64,000 bases of DNA, from NCBI GenBank assembly GCA_050084515.1, contig CM114271.1:66588001-66652000 (forward strand), read 5' to 3'. The DNA comes from Blasia pusilla. Lineage: Eukaryota; Marchantiophyta; Marchantiopsida; Blasiales. Under the pieces are notes generated by a model. It was not told the origin of the DNA. It searched no databases and was given only the letters and a program-made list of their open reading frames with translations. Positions 1 through 10,295 of the stretch are shown here, one piece after another. Position numbers and translations under genes: made by a program. Each line of letters starts with the position of its first letter. Position 1 is the stretch's first letter.

Positions 1-590
1 TGCGGAGCATCCACAACTTCTAGAGGCGCCCGGATGAGAGTTTGCGTGAGGCTTACACTCGCTTGCGCCGGTTGATCAACGTCACTCAGGGGGTGATAGA
101 GGCTCACGCTATCCATTCATTGTACGCGATGCTAGACCGGACCCTGCGGACACTGGTGCGGGAGGGGGTGCTTCTAATGAACACCTCCCCTACGTTGAGA
201 GATATTTTTAGGACCGCCGAGAACATTGAGCGCAACATGGCGGAGGAGAGCGTAGCCACCATGGGTTCTGGGCGAGAGCAGTCACGATTGTCTGCACCAC
301 CTGTGCAGCAACGTGGACTCCGAGATAGATCAACTGTGCCATCACGAGCTCAGGGAGGATACCGGGAGGTCATGCCACAGAGACCTGCGCCTTCATATGC
401 GGCTCAGCAGCAGCCGCCTACTATTGCTTGTTGGTCATATGGTGGAGCCCATCATCAGCGCAATTGCACTCGTCAGGGTCATGGACCTGTGCCTCAGTAT
501 GGAGGAGGAGATGGTGATGCACCAGGTATTTCAGTTTACATCCTGAGTTACGTCCAGACCGGCGGCCAAAGAGGGCACCAGAGCAAGTAG
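1..590 (+). pseudogene. gag (C-terminal part) of element 1
   Basis: The frame matches gag of element 2 almost throughout (leucine- and arginine-rich capsid-like region, then a Gln/Pro-rich stretch). The nucleocapsid knuckle at about 427-466 begins CWSYGG where element 2 has CWSCGG, so one zinc-binding Cys has become Tyr (TGT to TAT). An in-frame TAG at 21-23 stands where element 2 has a Gln codon, a C-to-T change. The gag start is outside the window. Gag would package the element RNA in cytoplasmic particles. Confidence 0.82.
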
Positions 591-599
591 CTAGTCCGG

Positions 600-1330
600 G
601 TGGGCCTAGAGATCGTGCACCATGTGGTCCCGTTGGGGGACGAGGAGATGGAGTTGCACGACAGGGTGGTGAAGCTGCCGGTGGAGGAGGTAGAGTACCA
701 CCACCTAGACATGTTGAGGAAGATGCCGGACGTGAGGCTGGGATGGCTGCTCAGATACAACAGCTACAGGAGCGTGGAGCGGCCGCAGAGTTGGATCCAC
801 ATCGCGGGGAAGCCAGAAAACATACTAAGCTTCCTCGGTCTTTCACATTGTACGAAGCGATGAGGACCCCATCGATGGGTCCTCATCAAAGTTCCTAGAG
901 AGTTGGTGATGTTGTTGGTGTGCATGCACGGAGGGCGATGGGAGAAGCGAGTGTGACGACTCCTAGTATTGATGCTCAGAAGGGGCATGTGTTGAGCACG
1001 TTGTTGGGGGCGGCCACCGTTGTGTACCGCACTCCTTTAATTTCTGCATCCGATGTTATGACGTTGGGGGGTACGCCCACCGAGGCTTTTCGGCTGGCCG
1101 CTTCACTATGTGAGCGCGGAGTTGGAGTTCCTGCATCACGTTCAGAGGTGATTGTAGAGGAGGTGATGGACCTGCCCTTGGAGCGGATGCTCAGGCCGTC
1201 CACGTTAGATTCATGGCAGGCTACGGCTGCTAGAATGGCGGAGATGCCCGCTAGACCCGCTATAGAGCATGCCATGGCTTCTCCTGGTGTTGTGTTGCAG
1301 GATAACCAAACAGAGGTCTTCAAATTGGTG
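600..1330 (+). pseudogene. gag-protease spacer of element 1
   Basis: This stretch aligns with 13848-14690 (-) of element 2, including a Gln-rich helix-forming segment and conserved runs such as LSTLLGAATVVYR and WQATAARMAEMPAR. No known domain is recognised. The frame changes at least once between 600 and 920. Conservation in two copies shows that it was coding, probably as a linker in a gag-pol polyprotein. Confidence 0.6.
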
Positions 1331-1690
1331 AGTCTTGGAGGTAGAGCTTTTAGTCCGCAGCGCGTCTTGTTGGATTCAGGAGCGCAACCCCTAATGTTGG
1401 GGAAAGCGTCATTCAGATGATTGGGCTTGACGAGAGCCGATGTGGAGCGTTGTCCATTCCGGATACATACATCCTTGGGTGGAGCAAGAATCACACAATA
1501 TATCACCCAAAAGGAGGTCATGGGGAGGATTCGCCCGAGACATCCTACAGATGAGTCCGTGGTGCGCACCAAGACGATAGTGACTGACGCAGAGTCCTAC
1601 GACGTCTTGGTTGGTGGATCAATGTTATACCCGATGGGGTTTTCCCTGGATTACTGGGAGGAGTCATCGTCCTACAGACCAAGATGGCAA
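1315..1690 (+). pseudogene. Retropepsin-like aspartic protease of element 1
   Basis: The active-site motif LLDSGAQPLMLGKA begins near 1368 and fits the D-S/T-G-A signature of Ty3/gypsy proteases. A later hydrophobic stretch with YDVLVGG resembles the second structural half, where other elements have an I-L-G-M-D-like motif. A TGA at 1418-1420 interrupts the domain; element 2 has a Gly codon there. The reading frame changes between about 1660 and 1690, just before the methyltransferase region. This enzyme would cleave the gag-pol polyprotein. Confidence 0.8.
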
Positions 1691-3343
1691 TCAGGTGATG
1701 GGTGCTTTAGCTCATTACTCGTTCGATTCAGGTGCAGTGATCGAGCAACGGCCAAGAGAGATGGCGACCTTAGCAGCATTTAGTAGTGCCATCACTTGGC
1801 CTAGTGATTTGATTGAGGGACATGTCCATGCAGAGGATACTCCCATTCTTGACATTTCTATGGAGAGGAGTGTTATGGTAGCTACATCATTCCGTGGAGG
1901 AGAGGTGCCGTTGTGGGGCTCGATTGAGGAGCTTCGACGATTGGCAGATGAGCACGTGCAGACCGCGTGGAGCGAGGCGTTTGTACCAGAGCGTGACGGG
2001 TCTAAGGAACCCGAGGTAGCAGGGAGTGCTACCATGACACCCTTGGATACCACACCCATTGTGTGGTGTACCCCGGAGGAGGGTATTCGAGTGTTAGATC
2101 TCTTTGGAGGGATTAGCACAGGGTTAGCTGCTGCTTTGCAGGTAGCAGTGCAAGTACAACAGTACTTGTATGTGGAGAGTGATGATGTTGCAAGGCATAT
2201 CTCACTACGACATGTGGCGCAGTTACGCCTACGTTCTCCCGACTTATTGTCTACGTCTGCAGTAGAGGGGTACCAGAGTTCCCTACCGAGGGATATTTTG
2301 TTGTTGGGGGCGCAGGACTTAGAGCGGGTAGGGACCATTGATTTGGTCATTGCCGGTTGGCCATGTCAGGGCCAATCGAGTGTTGGACGAGGCAACGGGT
2401 TGGCTGACACTCGGTCCAGGTTGTTTTGGGAGATGTTGAGGGTCTTACTGCAGTTGCAGGAGCACCAATCTCGTTCTCCGGCCTACATTCTAGAGAATGT
2501 GTCCATCTTAGGAGACTCCAGGTCACAGGTGGTGAGGAGTGCTCATCAGGTGTGTGCTTGGATCAGCCCAACAATGTTCTTGGATGTGGCGAGTGTAAGT
2601 TCTAGAGCCCATCGCCCGCGTCTATGGTGGACCAACTTGGTGCCCCATGCGGTGTTACGGAGGGTGTGTGCGAGAGTGGAGCGCCCCTCCCATTTGTTAG
2701 TGGATTCCATTCTGGATCCAGGTTGTCGATCACAGGCAGTGAGGCACAATGATCGACCACCGTTGACTGTGGTCAACAGGGTAGGCAGGCCGGAGGCAGG
2801 CCGGAGGCAACCTTTCCCACGTTTGTGAGTTTTCCCGCTTCCTATGCATACAAGAAGGCCGATCCTTGCTTGGTTTGGGATGACCAGGTTCAGAGGTTGG
2901 TGGAGCCCAATGCCAACGAGAGAGAGCGGGCCATGGGATTTCCCCTAGGAGTGACGGCAGTCCCGTCAGTATCAGAGGCATCACGACACCATGTCTTGGG
3001 TCAGGCAATGGACCTGAACTATTTGACATGGATCCTCAGCTTGGGAGTGGCTGAGCAGCATCGTATGAGATCGCGACAGATCATAGTGGTTGCATTGGTG
3101 AGCCCCATGCCTACCGAGACGATGGAGGTAGTGGCTGGGGGCGTGACCCGAGGAAATCTAGGAACCAAGGGAGATTGGGAGAGACATCCTTGGACTTCTT
3201 GGGATATTTTGCAGGTACGCCAGGAGATGATAGCCACAGCATTGAGCGTGGTTTCATGCACTGCACGTGGAGGAGATCAAAGTTTGCAATTGGCTGCAGA
3301 AGAGCGGCCGAGTGATGTTGTTCGAGACGGGGTTGTACCATAG
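1690..3343 (+). pseudogene. DNMT3-like cytosine-C5 DNA methyltransferase domain inside the gypsy pol region
   Basis: Two overlapping frames (to 2828, then from 2825) carry C5-MTase motifs in normal order. Motif I is VLDLFGGISTGLA at 2091-2129 (S-adenosylmethionine binding). Motif IV is GWPCQGQS with the catalytic Cys codon at 2364-2366. Motif VI is ILENV at about 2487-2501. Motif VIII is SSRAHRPRLWW near 2598-2630. Motif IX/X-like segments are ERERAMGFPLGVT at about 2916-2955 and HHVLGQAMDL at about 2989-3018. The A-H-R-x-R-x-x-W and E-R-x-x-G-F-P signatures are those of DNMT3 enzymes. The motifs are not permuted, unlike plant DRMs. An 11-bp tandem duplication (2786-2796 and 2797-2807) shifts the frame between motifs VIII and IX. 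About 200 acidic residues precede motif I and a tail of about 100 residues follows; both are unrecognised. Confidence 0.88.
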
Positions 3344-3479
3344 CAACCACCGATACCCACGCCGGAGAGTCCTACTGTAGTCACGATGGAGACTTGGGAG
3401 CCAGATATGGGCCCTAAGTTGATAGGAGGATAGCGCTGCCGAATACATCACTTCCTCAGAAGTTATAGGAGTTGCTTTG

Positions 3480-4100
3480 CGTTTAGCATGGAGGATTTGG
3501 GTACGCTGAAGGGACCGGGGATCCGCATTGAGTTGTCGAGTGATACGCGAATCTTCCGACAACCCTACACGTACAGTGATATGGAGAGGGCTCTGATTCA
3601 GAGTAGGAGCCAGGACTTGGTCGGAGCAGGACTAGTGGAGATGTCGCATGGGGAGTATGCATCTGCCATTGTCATGCCCGCCAAGAAGGATGTGCATGGC
3701 AACTGGACAGATAGGCGAATGTGTGGGGATTACTGACCTATCAATCGGCAGACAAAGTTCAATAGGTATGCCATGCCCACCCCTGAGGAGATCTTTGATA
3801 CGATTGGTCACGCAAAGGTCTTCAGTTCATTGGATTTGCGAGCCGGATACCATCACTTGCCTATCAGATTGGAGGACAAGCAGAAGATGGCATTTTGGGG
3901 CATCAATCCTCACGGGAAGGATTGTTTGTACCAGTGGCGGTTCTTACCATTTGGGTTAAAGAACGCCCCGACTGAGTTTCAGAGGGTCATGGATAGGATC
4001 TTGGCTGGTCTGGATTTTTCTAGGTGTTATATTGATGACATTGTAGTCTTTAGCGCCACGGTTGAGGAGCATGAGCGACATCTAGAGGAGGTGTTTTGAC
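3480..4100 (+). pseudogene. Ty3/gypsy reverse transcriptase of element 1
   Basis: The frame contains the usual gypsy RT landmarks: KKDVHG followed by R-M-C-G-D-Y, VFSSLDLRAGYHH, FLPFGLKNAPTEFQ, and the catalytic YIDD box at 4028-4039. In-frame TGA codons occur at 3734-3736 (where family members have Arg after G-D-Y) and at 4097-4099; both fit CGA-to-TGA changes. The frame also changes between the first block and 3773. RT copies the element RNA into DNA. The YIDD box itself is intact. Confidence 0.94.
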
Positions 4101-4102
4101 AA

Positions 4103-4840
4103 TTGCAATTACATGGGCTGAAGCTACATCCAGGCAAGTGCAAGTTCTTCTACGACCTGATTGAATACTTGGGTCATACGATATACCTAGGGGGCCTTGG
4201 TGTCCAACAGACAAAGGTAGAGGCTATCTCACGCATTCCACGTCCTACAGATGTGAGCCGTGTTCGTGCATTCATGGGATTGGCGAACTTCTATGGGCAA
4301 TACGTCAAGGGATTCAGTTCGATTGCGAAGCCGCTGACCTTGTTGACCAAGGTGGATCACAAGTGGCACTGGGGGGATGAGCACAAGCGAGCATTTCAGT
4401 TGATCAAGGACAAGTTGACGTCCGTGCCCATCTTGAGGAGACCGATCAGATTGCGTCCTTTCCAGTTGCACACAGATTGGAGCATGTTGGGGCTTGGAGC
4501 GGTGCTCACCCAGCATGATGATGAGGGTAGGGAGTTTGTGGTGGCTTACGCTAGCCGCTTGAACAACGCTGCACACGCGAAGTACAGCTCGTATAAGGGT
4601 GAGTGCTTGGCTGCGGTGTGGGCTGTCGCGCATTTCAGGTGTTACTTATTCGGCAACCCCTTTACCATCATCACTGATCATCAACCACTGAAGTGGTTGA
4701 TGGAGTCCAAAAAGCTTACAGGGAAGCTTGCGAGATGGGCTCTGTTGTTGCAGGAGTATGATTTTCATGTGGTACATAGACCTGGGACGCTCAACCAGGA
4801 TGCAGATGGATTGAGTCGTAACCCATGCCCGAGTCAGTGA
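4103..4840 (+). pseudogene. RT thumb and RNase H of element 1
   Basis: The frame follows RT directly after the stop at 4097-4099. It starts with the RT connection (LKLHPGKCKFF, GLANFYGQYVKGFS) and runs into RNase H with HTDWS, KGECLAAVWA and TDHQPLKWLMES, which supply the Asp-Glu-Asp metal-binding residues. It ends with the VVHRPGTLNQDADGLSR tail typical of gypsy elements. The domain is uninterrupted over 245 codons. RNase H removes the RNA strand during reverse transcription. Confidence 0.94.
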
Positions 4841-4885
4841 GATGCGACTGGAGCTCGATGGCATGGAGAGAGTGATGAGGAGTCA

Positions 4886-5935
4886 ATGCCAGGATGGCAC
4901 GCGTCAGCCTATTTAGGCATGTTGGCTATGGAGAGCCTGAGTGTGGAGACTTCGATGGTGAGGTCTAGTGGAATGTCCTTGGATTCTGAGGCCAGTGAGG
5001 AGACGACAGATGGCCGAGATATTCATGATGATAGAGTAGTCTTGGAGTACCTTCGTACTGGCAGCGTTGCGAGCACCGTGGGTGCTAGAGAGCGGGATCG
5101 GATCCTATAGCGGGCCAGACGGTTCTGTTGGGAGGGGACACATGTTTTGAGGGTTTGGGAGGATGGCAGAGTACGCGTAGTGCCGCATCCTTTGCAGAGA
5201 GCACGACTAGTGCAGCATGCCCATGAGGAGTTGGGTCACTTTGGGGTGAAGCGGACGTATAGCTTGCTCCATATTTAGTATTGGTGGCGAGGCATGCAGA
5301 CTGAGGTTTAACTGTTTGTTGCCAGGTGCATAGGGTGTGATCGGGTCCGAGCATCGTTCAATGCTTCGACTCCACAGTTGCATTCATTACCAATCATGCG
5401 CTTAGGGTATAAATGGAGTTTGGATTTTGCAAGACCTTTGCCTTTGACAGAGCGTCACAGTCGTTATGTGTTGGTGATGGTCGAGTACTTCTCGAAGTGG
5501 ATCGAGTTGGTTACATTGCCTGACAAAGCAAGTGAGGGAGTAGCTTATGCCTTCCTTGACAGAGCGTTGAGTCATTATGGCGCACCGGCTGAGGTGCTGA
5601 CAGACCAGGGTACCGAGTTTTGCGGTGAGTTCCAGGCCTTGTATGATCAGGCGCTGATCAACCACCACACAACTTTGCGAGATCATCCCGAGGCGGATGG
5701 ATTAGCGGAGAGAGTTGTGCAGACGGTGAAGAGGGATTTACGCAAGTATGGCTTGCAGAGGGGTCACCTAGGAGATTGGGACCTCCAGTTGCCCTGGTTG
5801 GCGATGGGATACAGATTCAGCAGGCAAGCATCCTTAGCGTATTTTTCACCGTACTTGCTACTTTATGGCCAAGAGCCAGATTTACTTGCGGCCATTCGTG
5901 GAGATGCTGGTGAGGTGTTGGACCTTGATGACTGA
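4886..5935 (+). pseudogene. Integrase (zinc finger and DDE core) of element 1
   Basis: A variable linker (4886-5110) is followed by the H-H-C-C zinc finger: HEELGHFG near 5225 and ARCIGCDR near 5323. The catalytic core has the three acidic residues in WSLDFA (near 5415), LTDQGTEF (near 5600) and EADGLAERVVQTVKR (near 5690). TAG at 5276-5278 and TAA at 5309-5311 interrupt the zinc finger, and a frame change separates it from the core. Integrase inserts the DNA copy into the chromosome. Confidence 0.92.
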
Positions 5936-5949
5936 GATATATGGATGCG

Positions 5950-6460
5950 AGCATGTTCTCAGAGGGCTGAGTTGTTTTGGAGAGTGATGCCCATGGCGTT
6001 CGAGAACTTGGCCATTGCGTAGCATCGGGATACGTTGAGGTATGCGACTATTCGGGATGGTGGTTATCGACCAACTATCCGGAGGTTTCACCAGGGAGAC
6101 TATGTATACTTGCAGCAGACGACACCGACGATGTTGGATGTGATTGCAGGGCGCACTATCCTGAGAGTGCGTGACGTTTTGCCATCCGGTGTTCTCTTGC
6201 TGGAGGGACGCGATGGTATGGTATGGAAGGACCATGTGCGTAATTGTGCGCCATATCACCTTCCTAACATTAATGGTACAGTAGATCCGAGCTTAGCAGT
6301 AGTTCTTGCAAGCTTGCGTTATATGTTGTGTGGTTCTGCCCGTGGTGCGGCCACGATGCTAGTCTGTGATGGATGTTCGAGAGGTTGGCATATGGCATTT
6401 CTGACGCCACCTCTCACTAGGGTTCCTCGGGGATGATGGATGTGTCCCAGATGAACATAG
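5950..6460 (+). pseudogene. Integrase C-terminal module with a degraded PHD-type zinc finger
   Basis: From 6035 the frame resembles the SH3-like IN C-terminal domain (FHQGDYVYLQQ; then VRDVLPSGVLLLEGRDG). Near 6310 it continues as Y-M-L-C-G, then MLVCDGCSRGWHM near 6350, a hydrophobic LTPPL, VPRG, and after TGA (6434-6436) W-M-C-P-R and a final TGA (6452-6454). The spacing fits a PHD finger (C4-H-C3). The first Cys is Tyr (TGT to TAT), the Cys after His is Phe, and the last is lost to a stop. PHD fingers usually bind histone H3 tails. It sits where chromoviruses carry a chromodomain. The matching region of element 2 is deleted, so this rests on one copy. Confidence 0.72.
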
Positions 6461-6763
6461 AGGAGATACTAGATGGGTTTCGATTCCGACTTTTTCTGTG
6501 ACATGGATGACAGGAAGGCGACTAACGATGGGGCCACATGAACACCCGGCCTTCTTGCTCTTAGCGTCCGAGAGATGTATGTCATGGTAGGTAGGGATAA
6601 TGGCTATCTTGAGTTAGAGGGACCTAACCACCAGCTAGGGGGGCAATTGGAGATATATTAGTACTTCTTGTCTCGTTGTTTGGATGCCATGAGTTAGCAT
6701 GTGATTGTGTGTGTTTGGTGACAACGATGTATACTATGTAGCGATGTGTATGCGCACAATAGC
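6461..6763 (+). other. 3' untranslated internal region of element 1
   Basis: No domain is visible. A G-run at about 6637-6643 resembles a polypurine tract. It is followed at 6648 by a segment of about 115 bp that recurs at 7281-7403. The segment ends with GCGATGTGTATGCGCAC, a string also found with one change at 7385-7402 and on the - strand near 35145-35175. It is probably the conserved stretch just before the 3' LTR. Confidence 0.5.
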
Positions 6764-7280
6764 TGTCACATCTTTTAGGATAGATCGGTGAGATCTTGTA
6801 GAGCGTCTTTGTCAGTAGTGGAGGACACGCTCAGTACGTCGAGGATGGCCTACTGAGGCCCCGAGAAACCTGAGAGAGCAGGTTTCCCCTTCGTTTCGAC
6901 TCATTTGGAGCCATATTGAAGATCTTATTATTTTAGGTAAGTACCATTTTGAGTATATGATCGACTTTGTATTTTTTGTAAGTGGCCCTTGACCTCCTAC
7001 ATCAGGTCAAGAGCCAAGGAGGTGACTTGGGAGAATAGGTTACCATGGAGAGAGCTTGGGAGAGGGTAGGAGTATACTTCAAGGAGAGAGAGCTTGAGAG
7101 CTCATTCTCTCTTTGTTGAACCTCTTGGCATGAGGCGGCAAGGCTATGGTTCTTTGCCTTGTGAGTGTAACCCAAGCCTCTCATTAGGAGGGTGGGTTTG
7201 GTTTGACATGAGAGAGAGTGCACACCTTTGAGAGCTATGGTGTGAGATGGTGTAGAGAGAGATTGGATCTTACTTTATTG
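6764..7280 (+). repeat. 3' LTR-like sequence of element 1 (partial)
   Basis: This begins TGTCACATCTTTTAGGATAG and matches the - strand of 17931 downward and 28388 downward. Both of those copies stop matching element 1 at the same outer base, which supports it as the LTR edge. The match includes the dinucleotide-poor strings around 6880-6920 and 7000-7270. After about 7280 the sequence departs from the other copies and switches to a duplicate of 6648-6760, so the LTR is incomplete. The edge is uncertain because the G-rich tract lies 120 bp further upstream. Confidence 0.62.
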
Positions 7281-7403
7281 GAGATATTTTAGTACTTCTT
7301 GTCTCGTTGTTTGGATGCCATGAGTTAGCATGGGATCGTGTGTGTTTGTGTGTGTGTTCGGTGACAACGATATATGTTGTGTAGCGATGTGTATACGCAC
7401 GAC
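7281..7403 (+). repeat. Direct repeat of 6648-6760
   Basis: The segment TGGAGATATTTTAGTACTTC onward repeats the sequence at 6648-6760 with a few differences and an extra GTGTGT insertion. It begins TG and ends CGACA, so it could be a short solo LTR, the start of a second tandem element, or a rearranged pre-LTR segment. Confidence 0.65.
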
Positions 7404-8164
7404 AAAAAGAACAAGGACAATCTATTCTATATTATATCTGGTATTGATAAAGGGTAACAAGTTTCCATAAGCAAGAAGGAAATATTTATGTTGTGCTTTG
7501 ATTACTATCACAAGACGTGAGGGAGAATTCATTAGAGAAGGCAGTACATTTTTAAGATAAGAATAAAAGTGGAAATAATAGGTTTTAGTCATAAGACTTG
7601 GGAAAGAGAGTATGAGCGGAGGGTATTTTCTATGGTATTTAAGGGCTATGTGGGAACATTGTGCGTTCTATTTAAAACCAAAAAGGAAAAACAAGTAGAG
7701 GTCATCACTGGGAATGATCGCCCTTATCCAAAGTAAGGAAAATTATTAAGGTTTTATAACTAGTTCATTGGCGAGTATCGAAAATATTGTAGGAGTAGGA
7801 AAAAACTAAGAACGTGTTTTCAAGTCAAGGAGAGATCATAGACAAGGGAGGGTATCCCAAATAATCATCCTTCGTAGAAAAAACATTAACTTTAAGGTGA
7901 GGTGCTCACCTTAGATTTTGTTTCTTCGGGATGTTTCAAATATATATCCAAGGGATGAATAAATTAAATGAATTTTGTTTTTAAACCACCCAAGGATAAA
8001 CTATGGATAAGGGTAGTGTAGCACATTGGAAGCCATATCGGGAAACAATTTTAAAATAAAACAAATCTTGTCTTTTGGAAGTACAAACAATCATCTCTCA
8101 AGGTTCCCTTTCATTGAGCATATCACATGTCATATTAAACCCAAAATATGGCAAAGTGGGAATA

Positions 8165-8240
8165 ATATATATTTATATTATTATTGGAGAGTGCACCTTC
8201 ATTTTGCAAACTCCTCTCCTCTTGACATTTGGCACTTTCA
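8165..8240 (+). repeat. Dispersed repeat family A, copy 1
   Basis: The core ATTATTGGAGAG, then GCAAACTCCTCTCCTCTTGA, recurs in reverse orientation at about 25690-25760 and, more weakly, at about 30570-30640. It may be a small non-autonomous transposon; ends were not resolved. Confidence 0.5.
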
Positions 8241-8644
8241 ACCAATAAGATTGCTTGTCTTCTAAGCCAATAGGATCGTTCAAAATTGATTTTAAATGGC
8301 ACTTAAGAATTTTGAGGATTAACTATGGAGGTAATTTAAACCATTATGACATGAGCTTACACTAGTATATTTGATGTCCAAACCACCTTAAAAAAAATAG
8401 CAAGTAGAGGACAATATGATTTCAAAGTATTTGAAACCAATAAGCCGCTTGTGAGATGCCTAGTTTAAAAATTGACTTTTGAAATCAAATATATTTAATG
8501 GATTTATTTATTTATTTATTTATCAATCATTCTTATATTGATGACAAAATACTAATTTTTTTAATTAAATCATACTTAAAATTTAATTTTTTAAATAAAA
8601 ATACCAATCTTTTCTTTTTGGGAATGGCATCAATTTTTATTTTT

Positions 8645-8778
8645 ATCAAAACTCCTAATTAAAATTTATTTAAGGAATATTTTTATATTATACTAAGGCA
8701 TCTCTTAAAAATTGATATCAAAACTCCTAATTAAAAGTTATTTAAGGAAAATTTTTATATTATACTAAGGCATCTCTT
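8645..8778 (+). repeat. 72-bp tandem duplication
   Basis: ATCAAAACTCCTAATTAAAA starts at 8645 and again at 8717, and both units run into TTATACTAAGGCATCTCTT. Only a few differences separate the units. Confidence 0.85.
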
Positions 8779-9849
8779 GATACATAACATTGCATGGGTA
8801 ATTTTTTTTAATTTGAATGAACTTACAATCATACTATAGATAGAAATCTTATGCTTACTCTAGATAAGGAATATTATAATTGGTTATGTGGAAACAAAAA
8901 TGTAGACAAGTATCATCCAACATTTTGTGAGAGTGTAATTTATCTACCAATATGTGGACATAAACGATTTTGCAATGTCTATAAGGTAATATATAGTCAA
9001 TATTTTTTGAGATATAGAATACGACTTATACACTTATTCGTAATAGAGTTAACTCTTGGATTGATATGCTACTATACAAAACATACAATTTGTTAGAAAA
9101 TAGTTTTTCCATATCTCCGTTTTCAATGATTAACCTATAAAAATAGTTCATACAAATGGAAAAAAAATTTCTTGCATCTGATTAATTATTTTGCATTTCA
9201 AGAAGAATACTTGATATTCGCATATAAAGATTTGAGTCTTTCTTGGCTTTCTCACAAAAATACCTTAGAGATAACTTTATATGTTTCTCATTGTCACACA
9301 TAGCTTAATTAAGGTCAAAGAGTTAAACCTCCCCTTCCCTTCACCTTTCCACAAATTACTCTCAACCTTAAGATTTGCAACTGAAAATCTTGGGTTGAAC
9401 ATCAAGGACTCAACTTGTTGCACATTATGTAGTTAGTGGCGTAGTTGTGACCCGAAAATTGATTTTGAGCCTCCCAAGATGTATATCGTCTCCCTAGAAA
9501 GCATATTCCCTAAGCCTTCACCAATCTCCCCAAGTTACTTGTCTAAATCATAGCGCGTCAGTTATTTGCTTAAGGTGCATCCCAAATGGTTCCTTCGCTC
9601 AAATGTGAAAGATGACCAAATGTGCATCACAATTTATTCCTTGTTCAAGGACTTTAACAAGTTATAAGGGTCTCCTCCCTTCCTTTACCTAAACTTACTT
9701 CTAAGATTCTCTACATAAACCCCGTCTTTCATATCAACCATCTTGGGCCTTTCATTTTGTTCCATAATCCAATTGTGGTTCATGACCTAGAGATTCTGGT
9801 TTGACTAGTTTTACCCTCGAGCCCCCCTTGGATGGCTTGAGGAAGTCTT

Positions 9850-10295
9850 CTTGAAAATTATGCATCTCCCAAATCCCCAAAAACATTTTGGAGCTTAGAC
9901 CTGCATTAATATTTTATATGGTCCATGGCCAACACCCATCTTAAATCTTGTTATGTAACATCTCATGGTTGATCCTACCGCCCTTTGCATTTTGTGACCA
10001 ATCCCATGGTATGTTGCCCTTCTTGACTACTTTCATATTCCTTGCTACTTGCCCTTGACTTAGAACTTGGCTCAAGGATCTTGCATATTTCTTTTCTTGC
10101 CCTCATTCTCACGAATGGTTACGCCCTTTCTCACCTTAGGTTAGTCTAAAGGCGCGTGTCTGTCTCAGCCAATGTTAGTCTCTTGGCCGATTCCACCGCC
10201 CGTAGTAGTCTTGTGACTAGCTAGTCCAGGTTTCAACTTTTGTGGGTCACACAAAATTATCTCTTTCTTAGACCCATGATCATGACTAGCTTCCC
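9850..10295 (+). repeat. Dispersed repeat family B, copy 1
   Basis: This stretch aligns, with many differences, to the reverse complement of about 30895-31340. Shared anchors include CATTTTGTGAC, AACTTGGCTCAAG and GACTAGCTAGT-like strings in the same order. The element type is unknown, and no protein domain is seen. The copies are old. Confidence 0.55.

Larger units (their letters stand above)
1..7280 (+). mobile_element. Ty3/gypsy LTR retrotransposon (element 1) with inserted DNA methyltransferase, 5' end outside window
   Basis: The order on the + strand is gag with CCHC knuckle, a linker, aspartic protease (PR), cytosine-C5 methyltransferase (MTase), reverse transcriptase (RT), RNase H, integrase (IN), an IN C-terminal module with a PHD-like finger, and LTR-like sequence. 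PR-RT-RH-IN order and the RT type are those of Ty3/gypsy elements. The MTase between PR and RT is not part of standard gypsy elements. Reading frames are broken by several stops and frameshifts, so the copy is dead. The 5' LTR and gag start lie upstream of the window. Element 2 (10685-17931, opposite strand) and element 3 (26030-28388) belong to the same family. Confidence 0.93.
7404..9849. other. AT-rich intergenic DNA, no gene seen
   Basis: No conserved protein or RNA gene is visible; open frames here are short and low-complexity. It contains a tandem duplication (8645-8716 and 8717-8778) and one copy of a dispersed repeat (8165-8240), listed separately. Confidence 0.6.

Noticed and set aside
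1690-3343. Bacterial restriction-modification methyltransferase or contamination
   Set aside because: The domain is framed by eukaryotic gypsy PR and RT in two copies and has the DNMT3-type A-H-R-x-R-x-x-W and G-F-P signatures.
5950-6460. Chromodomain at the integrase end
   Set aside because: No aromatic cage pattern or chromodomain core is seen; the Cys-His spacing fits a PHD finger.
6648-7403. A complete miniature TRIM retrotransposon
   Set aside because: The DNA between the short repeats is the gypsy LTR itself, and no primer-binding site follows the first repeat.
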